Shown here piece by piece: positions 50,690-60,124 of a DNA stretch of 64,000 nt. The stretch covers positions 62,001 to 126,000 of the forward strand of contig NZ_JAKUCN010000007.1 of NCBI RefSeq assembly GCF_022808595.1, in the 5' to 3' direction. Both the position numbers and the translations under genes were made by a program. The notes below the pieces were generated by a model. That model had not been told where the DNA came from, ran no database searches, and saw only the letters and a list, made by a program, of their open reading frames with translations. The stretch is from Microvirga solisilvae. Lineage in GTDB: Bacteria; Pseudomonadota; Alphaproteobacteria; Rhizobiales; Beijerinckiaceae. How positions within the stretch are numbered: position 1 is the stretch's first letter; each line of letters starts with the position of its first letter.

Positions 50690-53600
50690 ATGACTTTCAA
50701 CGCAATCGATAACGTCCTTGCCTCAACAGAGCGAGCGCTGCGGATCATGGCGCTGCGCCAACTGGATCTGCTCGACACGCCACCGGAAGAGGCCTTTGAC
50801 GATATTGCACAGCTTGCGGCGGATCTGTGCGGCTGCACCATGGCTGGCGTGTCTTTCCTAGACAAAGAACGCCAGTGGTTCAAGGCAAGGATCGGCGATC
50901 TCCCTCAGGAGATCGCCATTCATGAATCCATTGGCGCCGATAACAGCAGCGACAGAGGCGTTGTCAGCATCGCTGACCTCGCGCAACATCCTGCATTCCG
51001 GTCCAATCCTCTCGTCACAGGCAAACCGCATCTGCGTTTTTATGCGGCGGCTCCCATCATTACAGAAGATGGCGTATCCATCGGATCGCTCTGCGTCTTC
51101 GACAGCAATCCTCGTTCAACGCCACTCACGCAAAAGCAAGAGAATGGCCTCCTGGCGCTCGCCCGTTCTATCACGCGCGAGATCAAGTTGCGGGAGTTGA
51201 GCAGAAGCCGCATGTCGTCACCGACAGTCGATCAGAGCGGCATCGAAGCTGCCGATGGCGATCAAGCCCAGCCCGGCGAGCTATATGAGGTTGAATATCG
51301 TCTGCGTCATCATTCCGGCGACTATCGTCGGGTCACATCTCGCGTCCATCCCGTTCGCGACAGCCAAGGCAGAGTGGAGCGATGGATCGGCACGAGCACC
51401 GATATCGATGCTTTGAGCCAGACGCGATCCGTCTATTCGACCAATGCGGAATTCGCGGAAAGGCTTCTCGCGAGCTTTGACGGCTCCGTCATGGTGATCG
51501 ACTTGGAAGGCCGTATCCAATTCATGAACGACAGCGGTCGGCAGGCGATGAGGCTCAATGGAGCTGCCGATATCGAGGGGAGCTCGTGGCTTAAGATCTG
51601 GGCCAATTCTTATCAGGATAAGGCGCTTAAAGCCTTGGAAGGCGCACTCTCCGGCAAGTCGGGACATTTCCAGGCTCTGGGTCCGGCAATGGAAGGAGAG
51701 CCTAAATGGTGGGATGTTTCCATCTCACCCATTCTGGGTCACGACAACGGACCTGAAGCTCTGCTTTGCATTGCCCGTGACATCACGGATTTCCAGAAAA
51801 CCGAGCAAAGTCTTCGCCGCAACCAGGAACGCTACCGGTCTCTTGTCGAGGCCAGCACGGCCCTTGTCTGGCGAGCAAACAGCAATGGCGACGTGATCGA
51901 GAGTTGGGGCTGGAAGGAGTTCACCGGACAAAGTGCGGATGAGATACGAGGCCACGGCTGGCTCTCTGCCGTGCATCCGGATGATCGCGGCCGTGTCGCC
52001 GAAACCTGGCTCAATCTCTTTCGATCAGAGAAATTCGGAACGGCGGAATATCGTGTGCTGATGCCGAATGGAGAGTATCGGTGGATGCTCGCAACAGGAA
52101 TCCCATTGGCCGATTCACAGGGCACGGTGCTGGAATGGATCGGCTCGCTCACGGATATTCATGAGCGCAAGGCTGCCGCCGAACATCTGCGGATGAGTGA
52201 GCAGAGACATCGCGCCCTGATCGAGACCAGCACCGCGATTGGCTGGCGCGCTGCCGCCGACGGCACCTATCTCGAAGGATGGGGCTGGCGTGAATTCTGC
52301 GGCCAGGATCCCGTTACCGGCGCTCCTTTAGGGTGGCTCGACATTGTGCACCCGGAAGACCGGGAGCATGCAGACTTGGCCTGGCAGGAAGCCGTCGTCA
52401 CGAGAGAACCGGCGAAGATCGTGCACCGGATCCAAAATCTGGACGGCGAATACCGCTGGGTCTTCTGCAGAGCCGTTCCGCTCCTGAACGATGCGGGAGA
52501 GGTCCAGGAATGGGCCGGCACCATTTCGGATATTCATGATCGCCGCGCCGCCGAGGACAAGTTGCGCGACAGCGAAGAGCGCCTTCGCCTCGCCATTGAG
52601 ACCACGGGTCTTGGAATCTGGGACCACAACATCGTCACGGGCCATCGCCAGTGGACGCCGGAAACTTATGAAATCTTCGGTCTCAAGCCGAGCGCCTCGG
52701 TCAACAGAGACACCGCTCTCCAGTTGGTCCACGCGGAAGATCGCGATCGGGTGGCGAGCGCATTCTTTGCGCAGCCACATGAAGGACCTCTCACCTACAG
52801 CGATACTTTCCGCATCTTCAGGGCGGATACCGGCGAGGAGCGCTGGATCATGGCCGTCGGCAGAACCGTCCTGAACCAGGACGGCACGCCGATCCGCAAG
52901 ATCGGCACTGCGCAGGACATCACAGCCCGAAAGATCGCAGAAATTGCGCTTCGGGCGAGTGAAGAGCGTTCCAGCCGAAGCGAGGCTCACCTGCGCTCCA
53001 TTCTCGAAACCGTTCCCGATGCGATGATCGTCTCCGATGCGAAAGGCATCATCAAATCTTTCAGCGCGACGGCCGAACACGTCTTCGGCTATCTGCCGGA
53101 AGAGGTGATAGGCACCAATGTGAAGTTCCTCATGCCCCTGCCCTATCGCGAGCAGCATGACGGCTATATGAACCGCTATCTCCGCACGGGCGAGCGTCGC
53201 ATCATCGGCAATGGCCGCGTGGCCATGGCGCAGCGCAAGGACGGCTCGACCTTTCCCATGGAAGTGCAGGTCGGCGAGATGGATTGGGAAGGCGAGCGAT
53301 ACTTCACCGCCTTCATTCGCGACTTGACCGAGCGCCAATATACCGAGATGCGCATGCAGGAGCTTCAGTCAGAGCTGGCCTACATGTCGCGTCTCACGGC
53401 AATGGGAGAAATGGGCTCGACCCTGGCGCACGAGATCAATCAGCCTCTCACGGCTATCGCCAGCTATCTCAAGGGATGCCGCCTGATCCTTGACCGCATG
53501 CAGGGAGACGAAGTCGCAACTCTCAAACTCGCCGTTGATGAAGCGGCGGAGGAAGCCCTGCGCGCCGGCGAAGTTATCCGCCAACTGAGAGAATTCGTCG

Positions 53601-54106
53601 CCCGTGGAGAAACGGAACACCGGATCGAGGATCTTCAGCGCCTCGTGGAGGAGGCTAGCGCGCTAGGCCTCGTCGGCGCGAAGGAAAAGGGCGTACAGGT
53701 CGAATTCGATTTCCCGTCGACAAGCCCGCAGGTCATCGTCAACCGGGTCCAAATTCAGCAGGTCCTCATCAATCTTCTGCGCAATGCCGTGGAAGCCATG
53801 CACGGAATACAGCAGCGTTCTCTGACAATCAGCGCCAGAATCGTGCAGGATGGCCCAATGGTCCAGGTCAGCATCAAAGATACCGGATCTGGCATTGCGC
53901 CGGAAGTTCTGCGCAAACTCTTCACACCATTCAACACCACCAAGAAAAGCGGCATGGGTGTGGGTTTGTCGATCTGCAGGACGATCGTCGAATCTCACGG
54001 CGGGAAGATCTGGGCCGACTCGACGCCCGGTGAGGGAACCACGTTCCACTTCACCCTCAAGCATGTCGATCCCAACGAAATTTCCTTCCTGGACGCGTTT
54101 CGCTGA
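50690..54106 (+). CDS. Multi-PAS sensor histidine kinase with FixL-type heme PAS
   Basis: The soluble kinase (1138 residues from ATG 50690) has a GAF domain (about 20-155), a partial PAS (about 180-245), four PAS domains (about 255-755) and a FixL-like PAS (about 770-885). It ends with a HisKA domain (phosphoacceptor His914 in [12 protein letters not shown]) and an ATPase domain ([31 protein letters not shown]). The FixL-like PAS has His823 in [11 protein letters not shown] and Arg843 in IIGNGRVAM, 20 residues apart, as heme ligand His200 and oxygen-sensing Arg220 are in Bradyrhizobium FixL. No ribosome site is clear; starts at 50618 or 50633 are possible. The GAF and first PAS half are homologous to the preceding gene. 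Confidence 0.9.
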   Translation: MTFNAIDNVLASTERALRIMALRQLDLLDTPPEEAFDDIAQLAADLCGCTMAGVSFLDKERQWFKARIGDLPQEIAIHESIGADNSSDRGVVSIADLAQHPAFRSNPLVTGKPHLRFYAAAPIITEDGVSIGSLCVFDSNPRSTPLTQKQENGLLALARSITREIKLRELSRSRMSSPTVDQSGIEAADGDQAQPGELYEVEYRLRHHSGDYRRVTSRVHPVRDSQGRVERWIGTSTDIDALSQTRSVYSTNAEFAERLLASFDGSVMVIDLEGRIQFMNDSGRQAMRLNGAADIEGSSWLKIWANSYQDKALKALEGALSGKSGHFQALGPAMEGEPKWWDVSISPILGHDNGPEALLCIARDITDFQKTEQSLRRNQERYRSLVEASTALVWRANSNGDVIESWGWKEFTGQSADEIRGHGWLSAVHPDDRGRVAETWLNLFRSEKFGTAEYRVLMPNGEYRWMLATGIPLADSQGTVLEWIGSLTDIHERKAAAEHLRMSEQRHRALIETSTAIGWRAAADGTYLEGWGWREFCGQDPVTGAPLGWLDIVHPEDREHADLAWQEAVVTREPAKIVHRIQNLDGEYRWVFCRAVPLLNDAGEVQEWAGTISDIHDRRAAEDKLRDSEERLRLAIETTGLGIWDHNIVTGHRQWTPETYEIFGLKPSASVNRDTALQLVHAEDRDRVASAFFAQPHEGPLTYSDTFRIFRADTGEERWIMAVGRTVLNQDGTPIRKIGTAQDITARKIAEIALRASEERSSRSEAHLRSILETVPDAMIVSDAKGIIKSFSATAEHVFGYLPEEVIGTNVKFLMPLPYREQHDGYMNRYLRTGERRIIGNGRVAMAQRKDGSTFPMEVQVGEMDWEGERYFTAFIRDLTERQYTEMRMQELQSELAYMSRLTAMGEMGSTLAHEINQPLTAIASYLKGCRLILDRMQGDEVATLKLAVDEAAEEALRAGEVIRQLREFVARGETEHRIEDLQRLVEEASALGLVGAKEKGVQVEFDFPSTSPQVIVNRVQIQQVLINLLRNAVEAMHGIQQRSLTISARIVQDGPMVQVSIKDTGSGIAPEVLRKLFTPFNTTKKSGMGVGLSICRTIVESHGGKIWADSTPGEGTTFHFTLKHVDPNEISFLDAFR

Positions 54107-54133
54107 GATTACGGACTGCCTACAGGGATAAGC

Positions 54134-54424
54134 CTAGATCGCCATGCTCATCGCGCCGCCTGTTCCGCCTGACGCAAATATGAACTCGCTTGTCTTGCCG
54201 GACTCATTCACGGGTAGAAAACGAAAGAGCGTTGAACGAATAGGTTCATCGTCTCTGTTCGAGCCCTGAGGCAGCCAATCGACATCCACCCGGTGATTGG
54301 CGTGATGCACGGAGATGATCTCCGCCCCGAGCGTCTTGAGCTTCAATCGGAGCCCGATGAAACGCTCATAGAAATCCTTGTCGCCGACGGCGGGATCAAT
54401 CTTCACGGGACAATGGGCAGTCAT
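54134..54424 (-). CDS. Small protein of unknown function
   Basis: The 96-residue protein (MTAHCPVKIDPAVGDKDFYE...) is soluble and I do not recognise it. The ATG at 54424 has a good ribosome site (AGAGGG, 7 nt spacing), so the longer frame from 54478 is unlikely. It converges on the sensor kinase gene, 27 bp from its stop. The C-terminus is Gly/Ser/Met-rich. Confidence 0.55.
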   Translation of the reverse strand: MTAHCPVKIDPAVGDKDFYERFIGLRLKLKTLGAEIISVHHANHRVDVDWLPQGSNRDDEPIRSTLFRFLPVNESGKTSEFIFASGGTGGAMSMAI

Positions 54425-54697
54425 TGCACATCCCTCTCGCTGATAGGACGGATTGCAAGCAATCATTGCTTGCGTCATGCCCTGAATAGCGGCGAGGCCT
54501 TGCGTGAGGCTGGTGAGGCGCAGCGGGTGAACGTGTCTTGCCTGGAGTGGGCCTGAGCGATTCGAAGATCGCTACCCAAAAACAGGCCGCATCGAAAAAG
54601 CAGATCGCAGCAAAAGCATCCCAAAACGGGATGTAACTTTGAGTGCACGGATTTTTGGAAAGGTGTCTCTACCAAGCCCAAAGGCTGAGAGAAGTAA

Positions 54698-54774
54698 TGG
54701 CGCGCCCGAAAGGATTCGAACCTCTGACCCCCAGATTCGTAGTCTGGTGCTCTATCCAGCTGAGCTACGGGCGC
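54698..54774 (-). tRNA. tRNA-Arg (anticodon ACG)
   Basis: On the minus strand a 77-nt cloverleaf begins GCGCCCGTAGCTCAGC and ends with the encoded CCA. The 7-bp acceptor stem is perfect, the D-loop has AGCTGGATAGAGC, the anticodon arm reads CAGACTACGAATCTG (anticodon ACG), and the T-loop GGTTCGAATCC is intact. ACG is normally edited to ICG and reads CGU, CGC and CGA. Confidence 0.97.
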
Positions 54775-54877
54775 TTGGTCGGCAGGTCGTTGCGGGAAGC
54801 AACATCAGCCGAGGCGGGTGACTTAAAGGGTTCTGACGCGCTTGGCAAGCCTCCTCTGGCGAGATTTTACACAAGCT

Positions 54878-56317
54878 TCATTTTGCCTCCGCAAGCACGG
54901 TCCGATCGGGGATCGTAATCCGGAAACAGGTATGCCCGTCCGTATCGTCCAGGCTGATCGTGCCGCCATGGAGCTGGACCAGCTCCGCCACGATCGTCAG
55001 TCCCAAACCCGTACCGCCTTTGCGAGCCGAGCTTTGGAAAGGCGTGAACATATCGGCCCGCACTCGCTCAGGGATTCCGGGGCCATTGTCCTCAATCAGA
55101 ATGGTAACGCTGTTTCCCTCACGCCGCGCCGTGACGTCGATGCAGGGCTGCCCATGGGGAGAGCCGGCCTGGCTCAAGGCCTGCACCGCATTACGCACGA
55201 GATTCACGAGCACGCGCGAGAGTTGGTCCTTGTCCGCATCGATCATCAGCCCTTCGGGGACGTGGGACTTGAAGGCGATGCCGACCTCGGGGGCAAGATC
55301 TGTCAGATTCGACAGGTCCTCGATCAGGGGAGCGAGGGGAATCAGTCGACGCTGCGGCAGCGGCTCCGTCGCGCGGCCATAGGCGAGCGTCGTTTCGCAG
55401 AAGGCGATGGCCCGGTCGAGGGTGGCCACGAGACGCGGCGCCACACGCTGCGCCGTGTCGTCGTTCACCCGCTCCAGGCGGTCCGTCAGAAGCTGGGCCG
55501 TGGTGAGCATGTTGCGCAGCTCATGATTGATCTTGCTGACCGCAAGGCCCAGCTGGGCGAGCCGTCTCTTCTGGCGAAGCTCGTCCGCGAGAGTGGTTTC
55601 CATCCGCGCCAGGGCCTGCTCGGCCAGTCCGATCTCGTCGATCCGGTCCGTCGGCTGGATGACGCGGGAAGCATCCTCCGGATTGCCGGAGAATTCCGCG
55701 ATATTGCCGGTGAGACGCCGCACCGGCCGCACGATCACCCATTGCAGGGTCAGGTAAACGAGGCTCGCCGTGATGACCGAGATGAAGAGCGAAAGCAGCA
55801 GAATGTTGCGCGAGAAAACAAGCATGGCCGCGCGCAGGGGATGCTGGTCGATGATGAGTTCAACGAAATCGACACCCATGCCGTGGCCGATCACCCGAAT
55901 CGGCTTGTCCTGGGGATTGAAAAGGGCATCGAAGGCATCGGCAACGAGAATGGCCCAGCTCGCGTCGCGCAGATCGACGGTTTTTCCCACTTCAGGTGGA
56001 ACATCGCCTGCCGCCAGAAGGCTGCGCCGCCCAGCGCCCTGCAGGGCGATGGCCTGGGCACCCACGCCCTGGAGAAGACGCAGTTCGAGCTCCTCGGGCA
56101 GGCTTTCCTCGGGCGCGGCATCGAGCACCATGGCGGCGATCTGAGCCGCGGCGATGCGGTCGTTCAGCCAAGTTTGGCGGAAATTGGCGATGGAAGGCAC
56201 ATAGATCAGCACTTCCGCGATCATCACGAACAGGATCGTCAACAGCAGAAGGCGCGCGGAGAGCCCGAATTGGCTCAGGATCCGCCCCGTCAATGTCTGC
56301 GGCAGTTCGACGTTCAT
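54878..56317 (-). CDS. Membrane sensor histidine kinase
   Basis: The 479-residue kinase has membrane segments at about 20-42 and 172-196 flanking a periplasmic sensor of about 130 residues, then a HAMP region (VRPVRRLTGNIAEF), a phosphoacceptor helix (SKINHELRNMLTTAQ) and an ATPase domain (NLVRNAVQAL; EDNGPGIPE; GGTGLGLTIVAEL). I recognise no ligand-binding motif in the sensor. No response regulator gene is adjacent in the window. Its ATG overlaps the stop of a 56-codon gene (ATGA), which in turn overlaps the TVP38-like gene, so the three form one translational unit. Confidence 0.92.
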   Translation of the reverse strand: MNVELPQTLTGRILSQFGLSARLLLLTILFVMIAEVLIYVPSIANFRQTWLNDRIAAAQIAAMVLDAAPEESLPEELELRLLQGVGAQAIALQGAGRRSLLAAGDVPPEVGKTVDLRDASWAILVADAFDALFNPQDKPIRVIGHGMGVDFVELIIDQHPLRAAMLVFSRNILLLSLFISVITASLVYLTLQWVIVRPVRRLTGNIAEFSGNPEDASRVIQPTDRIDEIGLAEQALARMETTLADELRQKRRLAQLGLAVSKINHELRNMLTTAQLLTDRLERVNDDTAQRVAPRLVATLDRAIAFCETTLAYGRATEPLPQRRLIPLAPLIEDLSNLTDLAPEVGIAFKSHVPEGLMIDADKDQLSRVLVNLVRNAVQALSQAGSPHGQPCIDVTARREGNSVTILIEDNGPGIPERVRADMFTPFQSSARKGGTGLGLTIVAELVQLHGGTISLDDTDGHTCFRITIPDRTVLAEAK

Positions 56318-56484
56318 GCCCGCCTTAACCTCAAGCGGTGAGACGGACCGACCGCTCGCCGCATCCCAGAATTCTGAAGCCCGGACTTCAGAAACTCCAC
56401 CCTCGCGCTCTGCGTCGCCTCGGAGAAAGTGAGGTAGGGATAGACCAAGCCGGCAAGATCGGAAACATCCAATCCATCAGTCAT
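56314..56484 (-). CDS. Hidden 56-residue protein coupled to kinase gene
   Basis: From the ATG at 56484 the minus strand encodes MTDGLDVSDLAGLVYPYLTF and 36 more residues, ending in a basic tail LRLRRA. AGGGG lies 5 nt before the ATG. The start overlaps the end of the TVP38-like gene by 8 bp, and its stop overlaps the kinase ATG by 4 bp (ATGA). The tight coupling on both sides and good ribosome site support real translation. Its acidic first half with YPYLTF may form a short amphipathic helix. Function unknown; it may only couple translation, or it may be a small regulator of the kinase. Confidence 0.6.
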   Translation of the reverse strand: MTDGLDVSDLAGLVYPYLTFSEATQSARVEFLKSGLQNSGMRRAVGPSHRLRLRRA

Positions 56485-57268
56485 GGCTGCCCCTTGTGCG
56501 CCAGTATCGGAGGAGAATGGGCGCCAGGGCCAGGATTCCCAAGACCGAGAGGGCGATCAGCAGTTCGGACGTCAGAAGGCTTTCCACGGAAAAGTCGACG
56601 GCACAATCGGCCCTCCCGACGGCCTGGCATTGCTGGCGGGCTCTTTCGTGCTCCGCCACGACCCTGTCGAGCCCGGAACCTGCGAAGGCAAAGGCGAAAC
56701 AGGCGGGCAGCATGCCCAGCCAGGTCGCCAGCACATAGCTTTTCAGCGGCATGCCAAAGAAGGCGGCGGCCAGATTGGTCAGCCAGAAAGGGATGACCGG
56801 CATCAGGCGCAGGGAAAGAAGGTAGGAGAACGCCTGCATGCGGAAGCCCGCCGCCAAGGCCTGGAGCCTGCGCCCCGCCCGCTTCAGAAGAGGTTTCCCC
56901 AGAGAGGTGCGGGCAATGAGGAAAAGGCTCGTCGCCCCCAGAGTGGCCGACAGGGATGCTGCCGCTCCTCCGATAAGCCAGCCGAAAAGGTAGCCGCCGA
57001 TGGCGCTCAGAAAGGCGGAGGCAGGCAGGGAAAGCGTGACGGCGGCAACGTAGACGAACACGTAAAGGCCAAGCATGGCCGGAAGGTTTCCGGTCGCCAT
57101 CGCCCGAAGCTGAGCCTGATACTGGATGAAGGCATCAAACCTCAGGGACCTGTGGAGGCCGGTTGCGAAAACCATTCCCATGGCAGCCAGCAGGACCAAA
57201 AGGGGTAAATATTGCCAGAATTTAAGCCCCTTGGACCCGTCCTCAGGCCTGTCGTCTTGGTCTTCCAC
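56477..57268 (-). CDS. TVP38/TMEM64-family membrane protein
   Basis: The 263-residue protein has about six membrane segments and the VTT/SNARE-associated domain signature (LSLPASAFLSAIGGYLFGW, later SLRLMPVIPFWLTNLAAAFFGM). The family is related to DedA and is linked to lipid scrambling or transport in the inner membrane. An insertion rich in Cys and charged residues (about 210-230, QQCQAVGRADCAVDF) lies before the last helix, probably in the periplasm. It is the first gene of the three-gene unit with the 56-residue protein and the kinase. Confidence 0.87.
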   Translation of the reverse strand: MEDQDDRPEDGSKGLKFWQYLPLLVLLAAMGMVFATGLHRSLRFDAFIQYQAQLRAMATGNLPAMLGLYVFVYVAAVTLSLPASAFLSAIGGYLFGWLIGGAAASLSATLGATSLFLIARTSLGKPLLKRAGRRLQALAAGFRMQAFSYLLSLRLMPVIPFWLTNLAAAFFGMPLKSYVLATWLGMLPACFAFAFAGSGLDRVVAEHERARQQCQAVGRADCAVDFSVESLLTSELLIALSVLGILALAPILLRYWRTRGSHD

Positions 57269-57536
57269 GCTTCCTCCGGCTCATGAATGCCTATATAGAG
57301 CCTTGGTCGCCCGGGCCTACCGGCCGGCTCCGGCATAAATCTTGAGCAGCCTCTTTGCCGCATAAAGGCCAGAGTGGCGTTGACTTTGCCCCTCCATTCC
57401 GTCATAAGCCGCGCAAGCTGACAGCGCTCTTCGTGGGCGCTGATCGTTTTTTCGAGACAGTTTCGGGGGCAACCCCTTCTAACCAGACGGGCGCGAGCCT
57501 TCGAGCACCGCTGCCCCTATCGACCGGAGATGTGCC

Positions 57537-57671
57537 GTGAAGAGGACGTATCAACCGAGCAAGCTGGTTCGCAAGCGCCGCCACGGCTTCCGTGCGCGCA
57601 TGGCGACCAAGGGCGGCCGTAAGGTCATTGCTGCTCGCCGCGCCCATGGCCGCAAGCGCCTTTCGGCGTAA
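57537..57671 (+). CDS. rpmH: 50S ribosomal protein L34
   Basis: The 44-residue product [18 protein letters not shown]...KRLSA is the complete L34, very basic and of exact family length. The start is a GTG with GGAGA 6 nt upstream. It is too short to stand out among ORFs but unmistakable. rnpA follows after 18 bp, the universal rpmH-rnpA order. The 268-bp gap before it shows no gene; a weak stem with T6 at 57423-57452 is the only structure I noticed. Confidence 0.98.
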   Translation: MKRTYQPSKLVRKRRHGFRARMATKGGRKVIAARRAHGRKRLSA

Positions 57672-57689
57672 GCAGCCTTAGGACCCCCG

Positions 57690-58139
57690 ATGCGCGAGCC
57701 TCGCGCAGATTTGACCATCGGGCGTCTGACGAAAAGACCTGACTTCGTCGCGGCGGCCTCCGGCCGCCGCTTTCATACGGAGCGGATGACAGTGCAGGCA
57801 CGCCTGCGCGATCCTTCCGACACAGGCACCTTAGGCACCGGCCTTCGGGTCGGCCTGACCGTCACGAAGCGTGTCGGGCACGCCACCGAGCGCAACCGGA
57901 TCAAGCGTCGACTCCGGACCGCCGTTCCCACGGCAGGGCTGGACTTCGCAACCATCGATGCGGACGTCGTCATCATCGGACGACGCGAGATCTTGACGGC
58001 GGATTACAACGTGCTCATCGACGATCTCCGACGTGCTCTGCGGGTTGTAACCAAGCCGAAAAGCGCCCACCTCTCGGATCGACCCCTCCCCTCCTCACCT
58101 CCCCTCAAAGGCGAGCGTCGCGGACATTCCCATGCGTGA
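57690..58139 (+). CDS. rnpA: Ribonuclease P protein component
   Basis: RnpA is the protein cofactor of RNase P for tRNA 5' maturation. The 149-residue protein has the RNR signature ([15 protein letters not shown], about 69-83) and a normal core up to about residue 120. The last 25-30 residues (ending [10 protein letters not shown]) extend beyond the usual end and overlap the yidC ribosome site and start by 8 bp; they are rich in Pro and Ser and are probably disordered. Confidence 0.94.
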   Translation: MREPRADLTIGRLTKRPDFVAAASGRRFHTERMTVQARLRDPSDTGTLGTGLRVGLTVTKRVGHATERNRIKRRLRTAVPTAGLDFATIDADVVIIGRREILTADYNVLIDDLRRALRVVTKPKSAHLSDRPLPSSPPLKGERRGHSHA

Positions 58140-59982
58140 AGACAACAGAAATCTGATCCTCGCCATCGCCATGTCGCTGGCGGTCCTGCTGGGCTGGCAA
58201 TATTTCTTTGCCGCTCCCCAGGCTGAAAAGCAGCGCCAAGCGGCGCAGCAGCAATCCACGCAGGTGAATCCCAACGCACCCAACCAGCCTGCAAGCCCGA
58301 GCCAGGCTGGCGGAGCCGCTCCTACGGTTCCTGGAACGGTGCCGGCCACGCCGGTTGCGCCCGCGATCCTGCCTCGTGAGGCGGCCCTCGCCGCCACGAA
58401 GCGCGTCGCCATCGATACGCCTGCCATCGCAGGCTCGATCAACCTGCGCGGCGGCCGCATCGACGACGTGGCGCTGAAAAACTACCGCGAGACGGTGGAT
58501 CCCAAGAGCGCAAATATCGTGCTCCTGTCTCCGGAAGGCACGCAGAACCCCTATTATGCGGAATTCGGCTGGCTCGGCGCTCAGGCGGGCCCCCTGCCCA
58601 ACGCCGCGACCGAATGGACCGCCGACCGCGATCGTCTGACCCCCTCGACCCCCGTAACCCTCTCCTGGGATAACGGCCAGGGCCTCGTCTTCCGCCGCAC
58701 GATCTCCGTCGACGACAAGTTCATGTTCACGGTCAAGAGCACGGTCGAGAATCGCGGCTCCGCCGCTGTGGCCCTGCAGCCTTATGGTCTCGTGTCCCGT
58801 CACGGCAAACCGGTGACGCTGGGCTATTACGTTCTCCACGAAGGCATGATCGGCGTCATGGGCGACAATGGTCTGCAGGAGGTCAAGTACGACAGCCTCG
58901 ACAAGGAAACGCCGGTCGCTGGCACCAATGTCTCGCAGAAGGCTTGGGACGGCCTGCAGGGCGGCTTCCTCGGCATCACGGACAAGTACTGGGCTGCCAC
59001 CGTCATTCCCGATCAGGCAATTACCTATCAGGGCGCCTTCACCTCGCAGCAGAGCCAGGCGGGCCGCACCTATAACGCGTTCATGCAGGGCGCGGCGCAG
59101 ACGATCCAGCCGGGCAACACGGTGGAATCCACGCAGCGCTTCTTCGCCGGCGCGAAGGAAACGGCGACCGTCGATGCGTATCAAGCCTCTCTCGGCATCA
59201 AGAACTTCGATCTCATGATCGATTGGGGCTGGTTCTACTTCATCACCAAGCCGCTCTTTAAGGTGCTGGACTTCTTCTATCACCTGTTCGGCAATTTCGG
59301 CATCGCGATCCTGCTCGTGACCGTGATCCTGAAGATCCTCTTCTTCCCGCTCGCTAACAAGTCCTATGCCTCCATGGCGAAGATGAAAGCGGTGCAGCCG
59401 GAAATGGCCTCGATCCGCGAGCGCTATGCCGACGACAAGATGAAGCAGCAGCAGGCGCTGATGGAGCTTTACCGCAAGGAGAAGATCAATCCGGTTGCGG
59501 GCTGCTGGCCGGTGCTGATCCAGATCCCGGTGTTCTTCGCGCTCTACAAGGTGCTCTTCGTCACCATCGAAATGCGCCATGCGCCGTTCTTCGGCTGGAT
59601 TCGCGATCTCGCGGCTCCCGATCCGACAACCATCTTCAACCTCTTCGGTCTCCTGCCCTACAATCCGGGCGCAGTGCCGGTGGTCGGCCATTTCCTCATG
59701 CTCGGCGTATGGCCGATCCTCATGGGCATCACCATGTGGCTGCAGATGAAGATGAATCCGGAGCCGCCGGACCCGGTTCAGAAGCAGGTCTTCGCCTGGA
59801 TGCCGGTGATCTTCACCTTCATGCTCGGCTCGTTCCCCGCCGGCCTCGTGATCTACTGGGCCTGGAACAACCTTCTCTCGGTCTCGCAGCAGGCCTTCAT
59901 CATGAAGCGCAACGGTGTGAAGATCGAACTGTGGGACAATCTGCGCAAGACGTTCGCGCGCAAGAGCGCGACCCAGAGCTGA
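58132..59982 (+). CDS. yidC: Membrane protein insertase YidC
   Basis: YidC inserts proteins into the inner membrane, alone or with Sec. The 616-residue protein has an N-terminal anchor (about 8-24), a Pro/Ala/Gln-rich linker, a large periplasmic beta domain (about 80-360) and the conserved five-helix core (about 370-590), with the basic hydrophilic groove residue in [21 protein letters not shown]. Length is typical of Gram-negative YidC. Confidence 0.97.
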   Translation: MREDNRNLILAIAMSLAVLLGWQYFFAAPQAEKQRQAAQQQSTQVNPNAPNQPASPSQAGGAAPTVPGTVPATPVAPAILPREAALAATKRVAIDTPAIAGSINLRGGRIDDVALKNYRETVDPKSANIVLLSPEGTQNPYYAEFGWLGAQAGPLPNAATEWTADRDRLTPSTPVTLSWDNGQGLVFRRTISVDDKFMFTVKSTVENRGSAAVALQPYGLVSRHGKPVTLGYYVLHEGMIGVMGDNGLQEVKYDSLDKETPVAGTNVSQKAWDGLQGGFLGITDKYWAATVIPDQAITYQGAFTSQQSQAGRTYNAFMQGAAQTIQPGNTVESTQRFFAGAKETATVDAYQASLGIKNFDLMIDWGWFYFITKPLFKVLDFFYHLFGNFGIAILLVTVILKILFFPLANKSYASMAKMKAVQPEMASIRERYADDKMKQQQALMELYRKEKINPVAGCWPVLIQIPVFFALYKVLFVTIEMRHAPFFGWIRDLAAPDPTTIFNLFGLLPYNPGAVPVVGHFLMLGVWPILMGITMWLQMKMNPEPPDPVQKQVFAWMPVIFTFMLGSFPAGLVIYWAWNNLLSVSQQAFIMKRNGVKIELWDNLRKTFARKSATQS

Positions 59983-60007
59983 GGTTGCAACCTTCCGACA
60001 TGATCAT

Positions 60008-60036
60008 CCCCGGGCAAGTCCCGGGGATTTTCTTTT
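60008..60036 (+). terminator. Terminator after yidC
   Basis: CCCCGGG (60008-60014) and CCCGGGG (60020-60026) form a perfect 7-bp stem with a 5-nt loop, followed by ATTTTCTTTT. It lies 26 bp after the yidC stop. Confidence 0.9.
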
Positions 60037-60124
60037 GGGCATCGCGCTTCGCTTCTCGGATTTCCGTTGCGCCCTTCGGCCCATGCCCTACATGCGGAAG
60101 TGAAAACTTTTGCAGCTCTGGCGC

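Noticed and set aside
54842..56341. 499-codon plus-strand ORF opposite the membrane histidine kinase
   Set aside because: Same shadow effect; the minus strand encodes a complete kinase with all boxes, while this frame has no recognisable motif.
58105..59691. 528-codon minus-strand ORF opposite yidC
   Set aside because: Shadow of yidC; rich in Arg, His, Asp and Glu without any fold signature.
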